Shown here: positions 26,274 to 36,182 of the stretch, piece by piece | Layout of the letters: each line of letters begins with the position of its first letter | Numbering within the stretch: the first letter of the stretch is position 1 | Assembly (NCBI GenBank): GCA_019694515.1 | Contig: JAIBBU010000004.1 | Span: forward strand, 62,001 to 126,000 | Direction: 5' to 3' | Length of the DNA stretch: 64,000 nucleotides | Origin: Oligoflexia bacterium | GTDB taxonomy: Bacteria > Bdellovibrionota_C > UBA2361 > JBGSMV01 | Notes under the pieces: model-generated | Seen by the model: the letters and a program-made list of their open reading frames with translations, nothing else | Databases searched by the model: none | What the model was told of the DNA's origin: nothing | Program-made: the position numbers and the translations under genes

Positions 26274-27143
26274 ATGGCCAGGACCGTTAAGGCAGCTCTG
26301 ATTCAAGCTACTCTGTGCGAAAGCCCCACCTCCCCCTGTGAAAAAATCAAGAAAGCGATGATTGATAAGCACGTCTCGATGATCGAGGACGCGGCCAAGC
26401 AAGGCGCCGAGGTGTTGTGCATGCAGGAGCTTTTTTACGGTCCCTACTTCTGCTGCGAACAGGAGATAAAGTGGTATCAAATGACGGAGCGGATTCCGGA
26501 TGGACCGACCACAAAGCTAATGCAGGAGCTGGCGAAGCGGCTGAAGATGGTGCTGGTGGTACCGATGTACGAAGAGGACATCACGGGAGTCTATTACAAT
26601 ACGGCGGCAGTGATTGATGCGGATGGAAGCTTCAAGGGGAAGTTTAGAAAGATTCATATCCCCCACTGCCATCCCGGATTCTGGGAGAAATTTTATTTTA
26701 AGCCTGGCAATCTGGGATATCCGGTTTTCGAAACGAGGGTCGGAAAGGTCGGTGTGTATATCTGTTACGACCGGCATTTTCCGGAGGGTTGGCGCGCCTT
26801 GGGGTTAAATGGCGCGGAGATAGTTTTCAATCCCTCCGCCACGGTAGCGGGGTTAAGCGAATATCTGTGGCGATTGGAGCAGACCTCGGCGGCCTGCGCA
26901 AATATCTATTGGGTGGGAGCAATAAACCGGCCCGGAACTGAAGCGCCCTGGAAGTTCGGAGAGTTTTACGGGTCGTCATACTTCTCTAATCCCCGGGGTG
27001 AAATCGTAGCGCAGGCGTCGCGGAGCGAAGATGCCGTGCTCACGGCCGAGTTAAACCTCGATCTGATTCGGGAAGTTAGAAATGTCTGGCAATTCTACCG
27101 CGACCGCCGACCCGATACCTACGAAGCAATTACCAAGCCTTAA
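26274..27143 (+). CDS. Beta-ureidopropionase (N-carbamoyl-beta-alanine amidohydrolase)
   Basis: The product is 289 residues, a nitrilase-superfamily enzyme. The Glu-Lys-Cys triad is present: Glu in VLCMQELFYGPYFC (about 48), Lys in GKFRKIHIPH (about 122), and Cys in VYICYDRHFPEGWR (about 163). It hydrolyses N-carbamoyl-beta-alanine or its 2-methyl form to the beta-amino acid, CO2 and ammonia, the third step of reductive pyrimidine breakdown. The catalytic motifs and operon partners (permease, aminotransferase, dihydropyrimidinase) support this over other carbon-nitrogen hydrolases. The permease gene follows after 2 bp. Confidence 0.9.
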   Translation: MARTVKAALIQATLCESPTSPCEKIKKAMIDKHVSMIEDAAKQGAEVLCMQELFYGPYFCCEQEIKWYQMTERIPDGPTTKLMQELAKRLKMVLVVPMYEEDITGVYYNTAAVIDADGSFKGKFRKIHIPHCHPGFWEKFYFKPGNLGYPVFETRVGKVGVYICYDRHFPEGWRALGLNGAEIVFNPSATVAGLSEYLWRLEQTSAACANIYWVGAINRPGTEAPWKFGEFYGSSYFSNPRGEIVAQASRSEDAVLTAELNLDLIREVRNVWQFYRDRRPDTYEAITKP

Positions 27144-27145
27144 GT

Positions 27146-28678
27146 ATGTTGAATAGCGATCCGCGTCTCTACAACGAAGATCTAGCCCCGGTTCCAGCTG
27201 AGCGCCGGAATTGGAATATGTGGAATATTGCCGCGCTTTGGGTGGGGATGGCGGTCTGCATCCCCTCCTACATGATTGCAGCTTCGTTGATGCAGCAGGG
27301 GATGAATTGGTGGCAGGCGCTTTTCACGATTACTTTGGGGAACACGATCGTACTCATTCCGATGGTGCTAAATGCGCATGCCGGAACGAGGTACGGTATT
27401 CCCTTCCCGGTGCTACTGAGAAGCAGCTTTGGAGTTAGGGGCGCGAATATCCCGGCGGTCTTAAGAGCGCTCGTGGCCTGCGGCTGGTTTGGAATTCAAA
27501 CCTGGATTGGGGGCGCGGCGATCTATTCCTTGACCCTTACGGCATTAGGCATGGCCGGGATTGAAGCGCCGTTTAACGGCGCGCCCCTGCCGATATTGGA
27601 TATTAATGCATTGCAGCTGATCTGTTTTCTTGTTTTTTGGCTGATGAACATCTGGATCATCTGGCGTGGGATCGACTCGGTTAAATGGCTTGAGAATTGG
27701 TCTGCGCCGGTGTTGATCTTAATTGGACTGGCGCTCCTCGGCTGGGGGGTGACTACCGCCGGAGGATTTGGGGTGATCTTTTCTGCTGAGACCGTATCGA
27801 AGGTGCGCGCCAACTCTGCAGATTATAGCTTCATCAAGGTCTTCTTCCCGCTGCTCACCGGGATGATCGGTTTTTGGGCGACCCTCTCCTTAAATATTCC
27901 GGATTTTACCCGCTATGCCCGCTCGCAGCGGGACCAGATTATGGGCCAAGCGATTAGTCTGCCGACTACGATGGGACTCTTTGCCTTTATCGGTATTGCA
28001 GTGACGGCTTCGACTGTCGTGATCTTCGGCGAGCCGATCTGGGATCCGGTAGTGCTAATTTCTAAGTTCAAATCTCCGATCGTGGTGTTGATCGGATTAT
28101 TTGGGCTCTTGATTGCGACCCTTTCTACCAATATCGCCGCCAATGTCGTGTCCCCGGCTAACGATTTTTCGAATCTTAAACCGGACAAGATTTCATTTCG
28201 CACCGGTGGAATGATCACGGGAGTGCTAGGTGTTGTGATCATGCCCTGGAAGCTCATTTCGGACCTCGGAGCCTACATCTTTACCTGGCTAATCGGGTAT
28301 GGAGCGCTGCTTGGCGCCGTCGGCGGGGTGATGCTGGCTGACTATTATATCCTGCGTTTAGCCCGGCTCAATGTGCGCGCCCTCTATAATTATGAGGAAG
28401 AATACAGCTTTGGGGGGAGCGGGTATAACTGGCGGGCACTCGTAGCGCTGGTGGCAGGAATCGCCCCTAATGTGCCGGGATTTTTACAGGCGGCTTCGAA
28501 CGGCACAATCCAGGTAGCCCCAATCTTTAACACTATATATACGTATGCCTGGTTCCTGGCGCTCTTTGTTGCGGGGCTAACTCACGTTATTCTAACGTCT
28601 CTCTTTCCGGTGGCTGAGACAGCCGAGGATTCGGCACTTATTGATCCGGAGAGCGTTGAAAGCGATCTTTTATCTTGA
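27146..28678 (+). CDS. NCS1-family nucleobase/hydantoin permease
   Basis: The product is 510 residues with about 12 membrane helices. The start (LYNEDLAPVPAERRNWNMWN) and the following IAALWVGMAVCIPSYMIAAS are the signature N-terminus of NCS1 transporters such as PucI and Mhp1. FGVRGANIPAVLRALVACGW is also typical. It would import uracil, thymine or a related ring compound by cation symport. It starts 2 bp after the ureidopropionase stop, so the two are translationally linked. Uracil/thymine specificity is inferred from the operon. Confidence 0.9.
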   Translation: MLNSDPRLYNEDLAPVPAERRNWNMWNIAALWVGMAVCIPSYMIAASLMQQGMNWWQALFTITLGNTIVLIPMVLNAHAGTRYGIPFPVLLRSSFGVRGANIPAVLRALVACGWFGIQTWIGGAAIYSLTLTALGMAGIEAPFNGAPLPILDINALQLICFLVFWLMNIWIIWRGIDSVKWLENWSAPVLILIGLALLGWGVTTAGGFGVIFSAETVSKVRANSADYSFIKVFFPLLTGMIGFWATLSLNIPDFTRYARSQRDQIMGQAISLPTTMGLFAFIGIAVTASTVVIFGEPIWDPVVLISKFKSPIVVLIGLFGLLIATLSTNIAANVVSPANDFSNLKPDKISFRTGGMITGVLGVVIMPWKLISDLGAYIFTWLIGYGALLGAVGGVMLADYYILRLARLNVRALYNYEEEYSFGGSGYNWRALVALVAGIAPNVPGFLQAASNGTIQVAPIFNTIYTYAWFLALFVAGLTHVILTSLFPVAETAEDSALIDPESVESDLLS

Positions 28679-28692
28679 TTGTTACAGGTTAT

Positions 28693-30054
28693 ATGAACGT
28701 AGCTATGAAACTGACCAATCCGATGCCGCCCTGTGATTACACCCCTACCCCCTACAAAGGAATATCCAAGCAGGAGGCACTTAAACTTCGGAAGCAGTAT
28801 CTGAATCCGGCGATCTTCCATATCTACAAAGAGCCGCTGATGCTTGTGGATGGCTACATGCAGTACCTCTTCGACGAGACGGGGCGGCGTTATCTGGACC
28901 TCTTGGCTGGAATCGTGACGATCTCGGTGGGGCACTGTCATCCGCGGGTGATTGAAAAGACCAAGGCCCAAATCGATCGGATTCAGCACAGCACTACGAT
29001 TTATCTCCATCCTCTAATTGGGCAGCTGGCAGAGAAGCTCGCCACAAAGATGCCCAAGGGCTTGGAGGTTACCTACTTCGTTAACAGCGGCAGTGAAGCT
29101 AACGACCTGGCCATCACCATGGCACGGCTATACACCGGGAACTGGGATGTATTAGCACTTGAAAACTGCTATCACGGCGCAATTTATAGCTGCATGGGGC
29201 TCACTTCGCACCACACCTGGAAGTTCCCGATCGCTCACGGGGACGGCGTTCACCATGTTGCTAATCCCGATCCGTACCGGACCCTCTTTGAGGGGCCCCC
29301 GGAAGCAACGGTCGGGAAAAGCATCGAAGCGTTAAAGAATACGATTAAATATTCAACCCCGGGCAAGGTTGCCGCCTTTATTGCAGAGCCGATTCAGGGT
29401 GTGGGCGGAACGACCTCTGCACCGAAAGATTATTTTCGACAGGCTTACGAAGCAGTGCGCAGTCATGGCGGACTCTGCATCGCGGATGAGGTTCAGACCG
29501 GCTTTGGGCGGACTGGCGATAATTACTGGGGCTTCCAGAATTTTGATGTGGTGCCAGATATCGTGACTATGGCTAAGGGCATCGGAAATGGAATCCCGCT
29601 GGCCGCCGTCACCACCAGACGCGAGATCGCTGAGGTACTCGCACAACGGATTCATTTTAATACCTTTGGCGGAAATCCGGTCAGCATGGCGCAGGGTCTG
29701 GCCACGCTGGAGGTAATCGACGAAGAGAATCTGCAGGCCAATTCTAAGAAGGTCGGAACCCATCTCCTGAATGGGCTTAAGAAACTGCAGGCCTCCCATT
29801 CGTTGATCGGGGATGTGCGCGGTCAGGGGCTGATGCTGGGAATGGAGCTGGTAAAGGACCGCAAGACCCGTGAGCCCGCGAAAGCCGAGACTCTCGAGCT
29901 TCTGGAGGTAACCCGCGAGATGGGTGTGCTCCTCGGCAAGGGTGGACTGAATGGGAACGTGCTTCGAATTAAGCCTCCGATGTGCATCACCACGGCGGAC
30001 GCTGATTTCGCGATCGAGGTGATGGATCAGGCCCTTAAGAGCATTAAAGGATAG
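28693..30054 (+). CDS. Class III aminotransferase, likely beta-alanine/3-aminoisobutyrate transaminase
   Basis: The product from the ATG at 28693 is 453 residues (AGG lies 6 bases upstream; the frame is open to a TTG at 28675). PLP-site motifs are clear: YFVNSGSEANDLA, ADEVQTGFGRTGDNYWGFQ and the Schiff-base lysine in TMAKGIGNGIPLAAV. The sequence resembles alanine-glyoxylate aminotransferase 2 types, which also accept beta-amino acids. Within this operon it should convert beta-alanine or 3-aminoisobutyrate to the semialdehyde for the next enzyme. The amino acceptor (pyruvate, glyoxylate or 2-oxoglutarate) cannot be told from sequence. Confidence 0.85.
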   Translation: MNVAMKLTNPMPPCDYTPTPYKGISKQEALKLRKQYLNPAIFHIYKEPLMLVDGYMQYLFDETGRRYLDLLAGIVTISVGHCHPRVIEKTKAQIDRIQHSTTIYLHPLIGQLAEKLATKMPKGLEVTYFVNSGSEANDLAITMARLYTGNWDVLALENCYHGAIYSCMGLTSHHTWKFPIAHGDGVHHVANPDPYRTLFEGPPEATVGKSIEALKNTIKYSTPGKVAAFIAEPIQGVGGTTSAPKDYFRQAYEAVRSHGGLCIADEVQTGFGRTGDNYWGFQNFDVVPDIVTMAKGIGNGIPLAAVTTRREIAEVLAQRIHFNTFGGNPVSMAQGLATLEVIDEENLQANSKKVGTHLLNGLKKLQASHSLIGDVRGQGLMLGMELVKDRKTREPAKAETLELLEVTREMGVLLGKGGLNGNVLRIKPPMCITTADADFAIEVMDQALKSIKG

Positions 30055-30057
30055 TCG

Positions 30058-31557
30058 ATGGAAACCCAAAGTTCATTTGAGGCCTTACGCTTCGGCGCTG
30101 AGCATGTATCGCACCTTCCGAATGTGGTGGGTGGAGAGTTGGTGCTGAGTAAATCACCCCGGAATCTGGCGGTCTTGGATCCGGCTACGGGCAAAACCCT
30201 CACGAATGTGCCGCTCTCAACAAAGGGAGAGCTGGACCAAGCGGTCAAGGCTGCAGTCAAGGCGCAGAAGGAATGGGGACAGGTTCCGGTTAAGGATCGC
30301 GTACAGGTGTTCTTTAAACTAAAGCAGCTCTTCGAAGCCCATCTTGATGCCCTAGCGGAGGTGATTCACAAAGAGAACGGGAAGACTATGGATGAATCCC
30401 GCGCAAGCTTGGCCCGCGGAATTGAGTGCATCGAATATGCAACCAGTCTGCCGCAGCTGGTCGGCGGGCAGACCCTCGAGGTTAGCCGCGGCGTGGAGTG
30501 TAAGCTGATCCGTTATCCGCTCGGAGTGGTTGCGGGGATTACCCCCTTTAACTTTCCGATGATGGTGCCCCTTTGGATGGTCCCTCTCGCGATCGCCTGC
30601 GGCAATGCCTTCATTCTTAAGCCTTCAGAACAAACTCCTATTTCGGCCGTCGAACTTTCGAAGCTCTTAAAACTGGCCGGGTTGCCCGCCGGTATCTATT
30701 CGGTGGTCCATGGTGATCGCGAGATCGTTGAGGCAATTTGCGATCATCCTGAGATCAAGGCGATCGGTTTCGTTGGATCATCCAAGGTCGCCAAACTCGT
30801 GCATCAACGCTCCACGGCCGCCAATAAGCGCGTGCGTGCTTTGGGGGGAGCCAAAAATCATCTGATTGTGGTTCCGGATGCAGATCCGGAGATGGCGGCG
30901 TCCAACATTGTAGCCTCTGTCACAGGTTGCGCCGGACAGCGCTGCATGGCGGCCAGTGTCCTGGTTGCGGTTGGGAACGTAGAGAATATATTGACTAAAG
31001 TGCGGGAAAAGATGGCCGCGATCGTCCCAGGACGCGACATCGGTCCGGTCATCAGCCGCGGCGCGCTGGAACGGATCAGCGGCTACATTGAACGCGCTGA
31101 GAAAAGCGGCGCCAAGCTTGTGTTGGATGGCCGAAAGAACACGAGCCAGTGCAGTAAAGACGGCTATTATATCGGACCGAGCATCATCGATAACGCCCCG
31201 CCTTCGCATGAATCGGCCTGTGATGAGATCTTTGGGCCGGTGTTAACCATCGTACGCTGCGATACCCTCGAACAGGCGCTGCAAATCGAGAACGCAAATC
31301 CATACGGGAATGCGGCCGCGATCTACACCGGCTCGGGAGAGGCAGCTCAATTGTTTACGGAACGAGCGAGCGCCGGAATGGTAGGCATCAATGTGGGGGT
31401 GCCGGTGCCGCGCGAGCCTTTTGCCTTTGGCGGCTGGAACGACAGCCGTTACGGCGAAGGGGACATCACCGGATTGGGCGCGATCGATTTCTGGATGCAG
31501 TCGAAAAAGGTTACGGCCAAATGGTCGGCCTCGCACAAGAGTAACTGGATGTCTTAG
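30058..31557 (+). CDS. mmsA: CoA-acylating methylmalonate-semialdehyde dehydrogenase
   Basis: The product is 499 residues, the normal family length. Aldehyde dehydrogenase motifs include GITPFNFPMMVPLWM, GFVGSSKVAK and the catalytic Cys in GCAGQRCMA (about residue 295). The C-terminal VPVPREPFAFGGWNDS pattern is characteristic of the MMSDH subgroup. It oxidises malonate or methylmalonate semialdehyde with NAD and CoA to acetyl- or propionyl-CoA plus CO2. It starts 3 bp after the aminotransferase gene, which would supply the semialdehyde. Confidence 0.92.
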   Translation: METQSSFEALRFGAEHVSHLPNVVGGELVLSKSPRNLAVLDPATGKTLTNVPLSTKGELDQAVKAAVKAQKEWGQVPVKDRVQVFFKLKQLFEAHLDALAEVIHKENGKTMDESRASLARGIECIEYATSLPQLVGGQTLEVSRGVECKLIRYPLGVVAGITPFNFPMMVPLWMVPLAIACGNAFILKPSEQTPISAVELSKLLKLAGLPAGIYSVVHGDREIVEAICDHPEIKAIGFVGSSKVAKLVHQRSTAANKRVRALGGAKNHLIVVPDADPEMAASNIVASVTGCAGQRCMAASVLVAVGNVENILTKVREKMAAIVPGRDIGPVISRGALERISGYIERAEKSGAKLVLDGRKNTSQCSKDGYYIGPSIIDNAPPSHESACDEIFGPVLTIVRCDTLEQALQIENANPYGNAAAIYTGSGEAAQLFTERASAGMVGINVGVPVPREPFAFGGWNDSRYGEGDITGLGAIDFWMQSKKVTAKWSASHKSNWMS

Positions 31558-31587
31558 GGTCATCCCTAATTTGATCAAGGGGGAGAT

Positions 31588-32955
31588 ATGGGGCTGTTAA
31601 TTAAGAACGGACGAATCGTCACGGCTGATGCCGACTACACCGCAGACATTTGGTGCGAAGGAGAGACAATCTCCAAGATCGAACGGAATCTTCAACCGCC
31701 TCCAGGAGCAGAGGTGATCGATGCTTCTGGAAAATTTGTTTTCCCGGGGTTCATCGATCCCCACACCCATATCTACCTGCCCTTCATGGGGACCTTCAGT
31801 AAGGACACCTATGAAACTGCGACCGTTGCCGCACTATGCGGAGGAACAACGACCCTAATCGATTTCGTAATCCCCGGACGGGAGGAGGAGCCGCTCAAAG
31901 CCTTCGACCTTTGGCGTTCTAAAGCCGAGGGGATTGCATGCAGCGACTACACCTTTCATATGGCCGTGACCCGTTTCGACTCGCAGATTGCCTCCCAGCT
32001 TAAGGAGATCGTAAAGGCGGGAGTCAAAAGTTTCAAAGTCTTCTTGGCATATAAGGGCGCCTTAGGCATTGACGATAAGGAACTTTATGAGACGCTTAAA
32101 CTCGCACGGTCGCTCGATGTCATTACTACCGCACATTGCGAAAACGCGGATGTAATTTCGGAGCTGCAGGCCGAGCTAGTAGCGGCAGGGAGAACCGGCC
32201 CGGAAAATCACTATGTCAGCCGCCCGCCGCTGGTTGAGGCCGAGGGCACGCGTCACTTATGTACGATGGCGGAGCTCACGGGAGCGAAGGTCTATGTGGT
32301 GCATCTTTCCTGTGAGGAGGCGCTAAGAGAGGCTGTAGCTGCTAAGCTACGCGGCACGGATGTCCAGGTGGAAACTCTAATTCAGTACCTACTATTAGAT
32401 ATGAGCTACGCCGAGCGCCCTAATTTTGAAGGTGCGAAGTATGTGATGAGTCCCCCGCTCCGCAATAAATCAAACCAAGCTGTGCTGTGGGCGGCGTTAA
32501 AGAATGGTGTGATCTCGACCCTGGCAACTGATCATGCACCTTTTGATACCAAGCAGAAGCTGATGGGCAAGGACAACTTCTGCCTAATTCCGAACGGCAT
32601 CCCATCTTTAGAGGAACGGGTCAAAATGCTTTACACCTACGGGGTGGCGGAGGGCCGCTTAGATCTTAATCGCTTTGTGGATGTCGCGAGTACCCAGGCT
32701 GCAAAGATCTTTGGGCTCTTCCCTAAGAAGGGCACGATTCAGCTCGGAAGCGATGCGGATCTGGTGGTCTACGATCCGAAATGGCATGGCACGGTTTCAG
32801 CCAAGACCCATCATATGAATTTGGATTACAGCGCCTTCGAAGGTTTTGCGGTGAAGGGACGATGCAGCGCCGTAACAGTCCGGGGCAAACTGCAGGTGAA
32901 AGACGGCGAGTTCTGCGGAGCTAAAGGGATTGGTCAATTCCTGAAGCGCTCCTAG
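31588..32955 (+). CDS. hydA: Dihydropyrimidinase (D-hydantoinase family)
   Basis: The product is 455 residues. The binuclear zinc site of cyclic amidohydrolases is complete: HxH in DPHTHIYLP, the carboxylated lysine in FKVFLAYKG (about 152), His in TAHCEN (about 183) and VVHLS (about 237), and Asp in ATDHAPF (about 314). The enzyme opens dihydrouracil or dihydrothymine to the N-carbamoyl-beta-amino acid. A strong GGGGGAG ribosome site precedes the ATG. It is the last gene of the operon; its 3' end overlaps the convergent 32921 gene by 35 bp. Confidence 0.93.
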   Translation: MGLLIKNGRIVTADADYTADIWCEGETISKIERNLQPPPGAEVIDASGKFVFPGFIDPHTHIYLPFMGTFSKDTYETATVAALCGGTTTLIDFVIPGREEEPLKAFDLWRSKAEGIACSDYTFHMAVTRFDSQIASQLKEIVKAGVKSFKVFLAYKGALGIDDKELYETLKLARSLDVITTAHCENADVISELQAELVAAGRTGPENHYVSRPPLVEAEGTRHLCTMAELTGAKVYVVHLSCEEALREAVAAKLRGTDVQVETLIQYLLLDMSYAERPNFEGAKYVMSPPLRNKSNQAVLWAALKNGVISTLATDHAPFDTKQKLMGKDNFCLIPNGIPSLEERVKMLYTYGVAEGRLDLNRFVDVASTQAAKIFGLFPKKGTIQLGSDADLVVYDPKWHGTVSAKTHHMNLDYSAFEGFAVKGRCSAVTVRGKLQVKDGEFCGAKGIGQFLKRS

Positions 32956-33826
32956 CATCGGAGGCCGGGGTCTCGCTTTTCAAGATCTGATCCCATAATT
33001 TCCGGGAGTCCGCGCTCATCTTCCCGTTGTAGATTGGCTGCCTCCAGTTTGTGGTAAACAAACTCTTAACTCCGGCAATTGCGAAAGAGGCGCCAAGCAC
33101 GGTGACTAACGTGGCTGCCACCGCTCCACCCCAGCTCGTGAGGATTTGCGGCCCACGTGATAGGGAATGCACCGCAGGGATCTGTTCGATGAAGATCTGA
33201 AAGATACGTAAGGTAAAGTAGGTGGACCAGAATGGCAGCCGCTCAACCAAAAAACTATCAAAGTCCGGCTGAAAGCGGTCAAGGAAGCGATCGCGATAGA
33301 CCGTGCCATTGGCCAACTTTTCGATCGTGCGTCGAGACTCCATGCTGTTGAAAGCATGCAGCGCCTCCAAAACGGCAGTTCCGGGCGCTCCGGCTTTGTA
33401 CTGCTGTAGGGCGCGATCACATAAAGACTTTTCCGTATCCTTTAAACGCAGATTGCCTAATAGCTCGCTTAGGAGAGTAAAACGGACGGGCAGCGGCTCG
33501 TCAGGTGCTTCTTCCAGCCGCTGCTCTAGCGCGGTGTTCAGTTTTCGCAATACCTCACGTTCGGTGAAAAGGTTCTCGCCTAAGAACACCATTGCGTTAC
33601 GGACTGCCGGGGAGTCGCTATCACTCGCGCGAATCAGGATGTCGAGTGCTAGATCAACCGGGGATCCGCTCGTCGGCCCAATGTCGAACGCGGAGAGCTC
33701 CGGCATGCGCAGACTATCAAGCTCCGACTCAGCTTCGGGGCGGTTTGCGCTGACAAAGACATCTGTATCGGGCGCCGCGCTTTGCGTCTTAGAAGTTTGG
33801 GGCTGCTCCGCAGCCTGATTCACCAT
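32921..33826 (-). CDS. Helical-repeat membrane protein, hypothetical
   Basis: The product is 301 residues from the ATG at 33826. GGAGG lies only 1 base before that ATG, so the following GTG at 33823 may be the true start. The N-terminal 50 residues are polar and disordered. Residues about 60-200 are helix pairs (DLALDILIRASDSDSPAVRN; ALQQYKAGAPGTAVLEALHA). A hydrophobic segment near residue 250 (GAVAATLVTVLGASFAIAGV) is a likely membrane anchor. I recognise no family. It marks the junction between the catabolic operon and the Tad-like block. Confidence 0.6.
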   Translation of the reverse strand: MVNQAAEQPQTSKTQSAAPDTDVFVSANRPEAESELDSLRMPELSAFDIGPTSGSPVDLALDILIRASDSDSPAVRNAMVFLGENLFTEREVLRKLNTALEQRLEEAPDEPLPVRFTLLSELLGNLRLKDTEKSLCDRALQQYKAGAPGTAVLEALHAFNSMESRRTIEKLANGTVYRDRFLDRFQPDFDSFLVERLPFWSTYFTLRIFQIFIEQIPAVHSLSRGPQILTSWGGAVAATLVTVLGASFAIAGVKSLFTTNWRQPIYNGKMSADSRKLWDQILKSETPASDARSASGIDQSL

Positions 33827-34076
33827 GCCTCCATTATGTAACCGTGCGTAAAAACTGTCGTTTCGCCCTAAAAACGGGGCTTTTCCTGCCTCTGGGGAAT
33901 GCCGATAGCTAAAGGGATAAGTGCCAGGTTTGGCGCAAGGTGGTTTTGGTGACATCGCTATCGGGTAACCACCTGAAAATGGGGCATAAATCTTGCTTAA
34001 TCAAGATTCACCCCAACAAGCCGCATTTATTTCCAGAATTCTGGAGGTACGGTCACCTTTGTGGGGTGGAAGGAAG

Positions 34077-34739
34077 ATGTCGGTTTTAACCGGGTTGGTC
34101 CGCAAAACATGCCAGGCGCGCGGAGCCTCGAATGTCGAGCTAGCGATCGTATTGCCCCTGCTGCTAGTAGTTTTGGCGGGAGTAGTCGACTTCGGAAACC
34201 TTTTCAGCCAGATCGCCTGGTTCTCAACGGTTAACTACGAAGCCTCTCTGGCCGGAGCCTCCGCTAATTCGGACATGGGGCGGGACTACGTTCTCGATAC
34301 CTTCAATCGGCTGTACGATATTCATCAGGAAAACGGCAACGCTCGCATCGATAGCGGCGACATTATTCAATCTGATGGCTATCCAAGGTTTGAGCCGACG
34401 CCCCGCACCGTTACTGTGGAGTCGGTCGCGAGTCCCCGCCGATTTTTGGGGCACTATCCCCTGAGCTTCGACGTCCGTTATGTGGCGCCACAGCTTCTAT
34501 CAAATGCTGAGACCAACTCCGGCGACCTAAGTGAATTTGAGAATGACACTGATTGTTTCTTCAACTGTGATGGCAGTACCGGAGCAGGTAACTGCGGTGC
34601 TGGCCGGGCACCAACTGGCGGTGGAGCATGTGGGTCGGCCACGGCATTAAATCCGACCCCTACAGCTGCTCCGGTAGGAACTGTACCACCCGCTGGCCCA
34701 ACTCCAACGCCCGGGTATCAAGGAGGTTCTAGGGGCTAA
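34077..34739 (+). CDS. TadE-like pilus-assembly protein with Thr/Pro-rich tail
   Basis: The product is 220 residues from the ATG at 34077, which is preceded by GGAAGGAAG. The N-terminus ARGASNVELAIVLPLLLVVL followed by AGVVDFG is a classic TadE-like segment: a single membrane helix with a Glu at its start, as in Tad minor pseudopilins. The rest is extracytoplasmic and has a Cys/Gly-rich part (CFFNCDGSTGAGNCGAGRAP) and a Thr/Pro tail (NPTPTAAPVG, GPTPTPG). It leads a set of three such genes. No Tad secretion ATPase, prepilin peptidase or channel genes are nearby. Confidence 0.75.
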   Translation: MSVLTGLVRKTCQARGASNVELAIVLPLLLVVLAGVVDFGNLFSQIAWFSTVNYEASLAGASANSDMGRDYVLDTFNRLYDIHQENGNARIDSGDIIQSDGYPRFEPTPRTVTVESVASPRRFLGHYPLSFDVRYVAPQLLSNAETNSGDLSEFENDTDCFFNCDGSTGAGNCGAGRAPTGGGACGSATALNPTPTAAPVGTVPPAGPTPTPGYQGGSRG

Positions 34740-34857
34740 TTCTCTATGCTGCCGCGTGAGGTTGGCGCCTTATGTGCTTGGCTGGAGAGCGTAAAGCAGC
34801 TAAAAGTATTAGGTGCGTTAGCGGCTTAGGAAACCACACTTAAACTGAGCCTATAGT

Positions 34858-36180
34858 TTGCTTCGGGATAAATTCTACTCTGTGCAGCAGCTTTACCGGT
34901 TCATCAAGGGCGCACTCGCTCGAAGCCGCGCAGCAAGTCTGGTCGAGACCTGTTTGACCTTATTTATCTTCGTACTTTCTGTTCTTTTTCTGATCGACAT
35001 GTTCAGATATTTCTTTCTGTCGATTATTCTTAACTATGCCGCACACCGCGGAGTGGATCTCGGCTCGAAGTCCGAGCTTGAAATCAACACAACCGAACAG
35101 GACTGCAACGCAGGGGAGCACGAGCCCTGCTCACATTTCGAAAGGGTCTTCCACCGTGTACTTGATCGAGTAGCGACTACCGCCAATCTGGTTTCGGCGC
35201 CGGCCGGGGCAAGCGCCATGGCAGTTAGGGTGCCTTTTTTGCATTTCCCACGCGAGCCTCAGAATCACGCCGGTCTGGTCCAAGCTTTGGGCGCCGACCG
35301 AACCAGCGATGTTGTGTTACTACGACCTGGAGAACAGGCCTGCGAGGTCGAAACTCTGGCAAGTTCTGATTGCAAACCCGGCGGCTTGATCTTTGAAGTT
35401 CCCAGCCGGCGTTTCGGAGATGGTTCGGTCGAGGATACGGGATGGCCCCAAGGTGGCGAGAATTGGATCGGCGTGTTGAAAACCAACCCGATTGGTGTGC
35501 GTATGGCCGTGCGTTTCCAGCCGGTAACCCCATTCGTCCCGTCCCTAACGCTTCAAATTGAGCAGTACGGGATGCGGTTGTCGAGGGCTGGCGGACCAGG
35601 ACTTCCCTCGCTAGCCGCGCCCCCGACCGATACTCCTTTGCCCTCGGCAACACCGACCGACACTGCGACCCCTCTTCCGACCGTGGCGCCTCCTACTAAA
35701 AAGCCGACTCTACCGCCGACCAATACTCCGACTATTACTAACACGCCGACGATCAGTCCGACGGCAACGATTACAAACACACCGACGATTACCCCAACTG
35801 CCACCAATACGGGCACTGCGACGCCCACTGCGACTGTTACCCCTACGCCGACCGTAACCCCAACCGGCACGGTCACGCCTACTGCAACTAACACCGGGAC
35901 GGTCACGCCAACTCGCACCCCCTCATGGACTCCAACTATAACTCCGACGGCGACGATTACCCCAACAGCAACGGTTACGCCCACCATCACACCCACGGGC
36001 ACGAGCACCCCGACTCGTACACCGACGGGCACAGCTACTCCGACCCGCACCCCCAGTCGAACACCGACGGTTACCAGCACCGCAACCCCGGTCGGCTGCC
36101 CCGCGTGCTGTAAGCGCATGGTTCCGAACTGCCAGCCTAATAATAGTGTGTGCGATAGCACGGCTTGTACGGGCAATTGA
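34858..36180 (+). CDS. TadE-like protein with long Thr-Pro stalk and Cys-rich end
   Basis: The product is 440 residues if the TTG at 34858 is used; a GTG at 34879 is an alternative. [20 protein letters not shown] and the following hydrophobic run give a TadE-like N-terminal helix. Residues about 75-240 are a globular domain with Cys pairs. Residues about 250-410 are almost entirely Thr-Pro repeats of the type TPTxTxTPT, likely an extended and possibly glycosylated stalk. The last 25 residues hold six Cys ([19 protein letters not shown]). It probably displays the Cys-rich tip away from the cell. It lies between two Tad-type genes. Confidence 0.7.
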   Translation: MLRDKFYSVQQLYRFIKGALARSRAASLVETCLTLFIFVLSVLFLIDMFRYFFLSIILNYAAHRGVDLGSKSELEINTTEQDCNAGEHEPCSHFERVFHRVLDRVATTANLVSAPAGASAMAVRVPFLHFPREPQNHAGLVQALGADRTSDVVLLRPGEQACEVETLASSDCKPGGLIFEVPSRRFGDGSVEDTGWPQGGENWIGVLKTNPIGVRMAVRFQPVTPFVPSLTLQIEQYGMRLSRAGGPGLPSLAAPPTDTPLPSATPTDTATPLPTVAPPTKKPTLPPTNTPTITNTPTISPTATITNTPTITPTATNTGTATPTATVTPTPTVTPTGTVTPTATNTGTVTPTRTPSWTPTITPTATITPTATVTPTITPTGTSTPTRTPTGTATPTRTPSRTPTVTSTATPVGCPACCKRMVPNCQPNNSVCDSTACTGN

Positions 36181-36182
36181 CG

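Noticed and set aside
35553..36176. A 207-codon open frame rich in Val/Gly opposite the Thr-Pro stalk
   Set aside because: It is the complement of the TPT repeat codons in the TadE-like gene; the low complexity and lack of a start context show it is a shadow.
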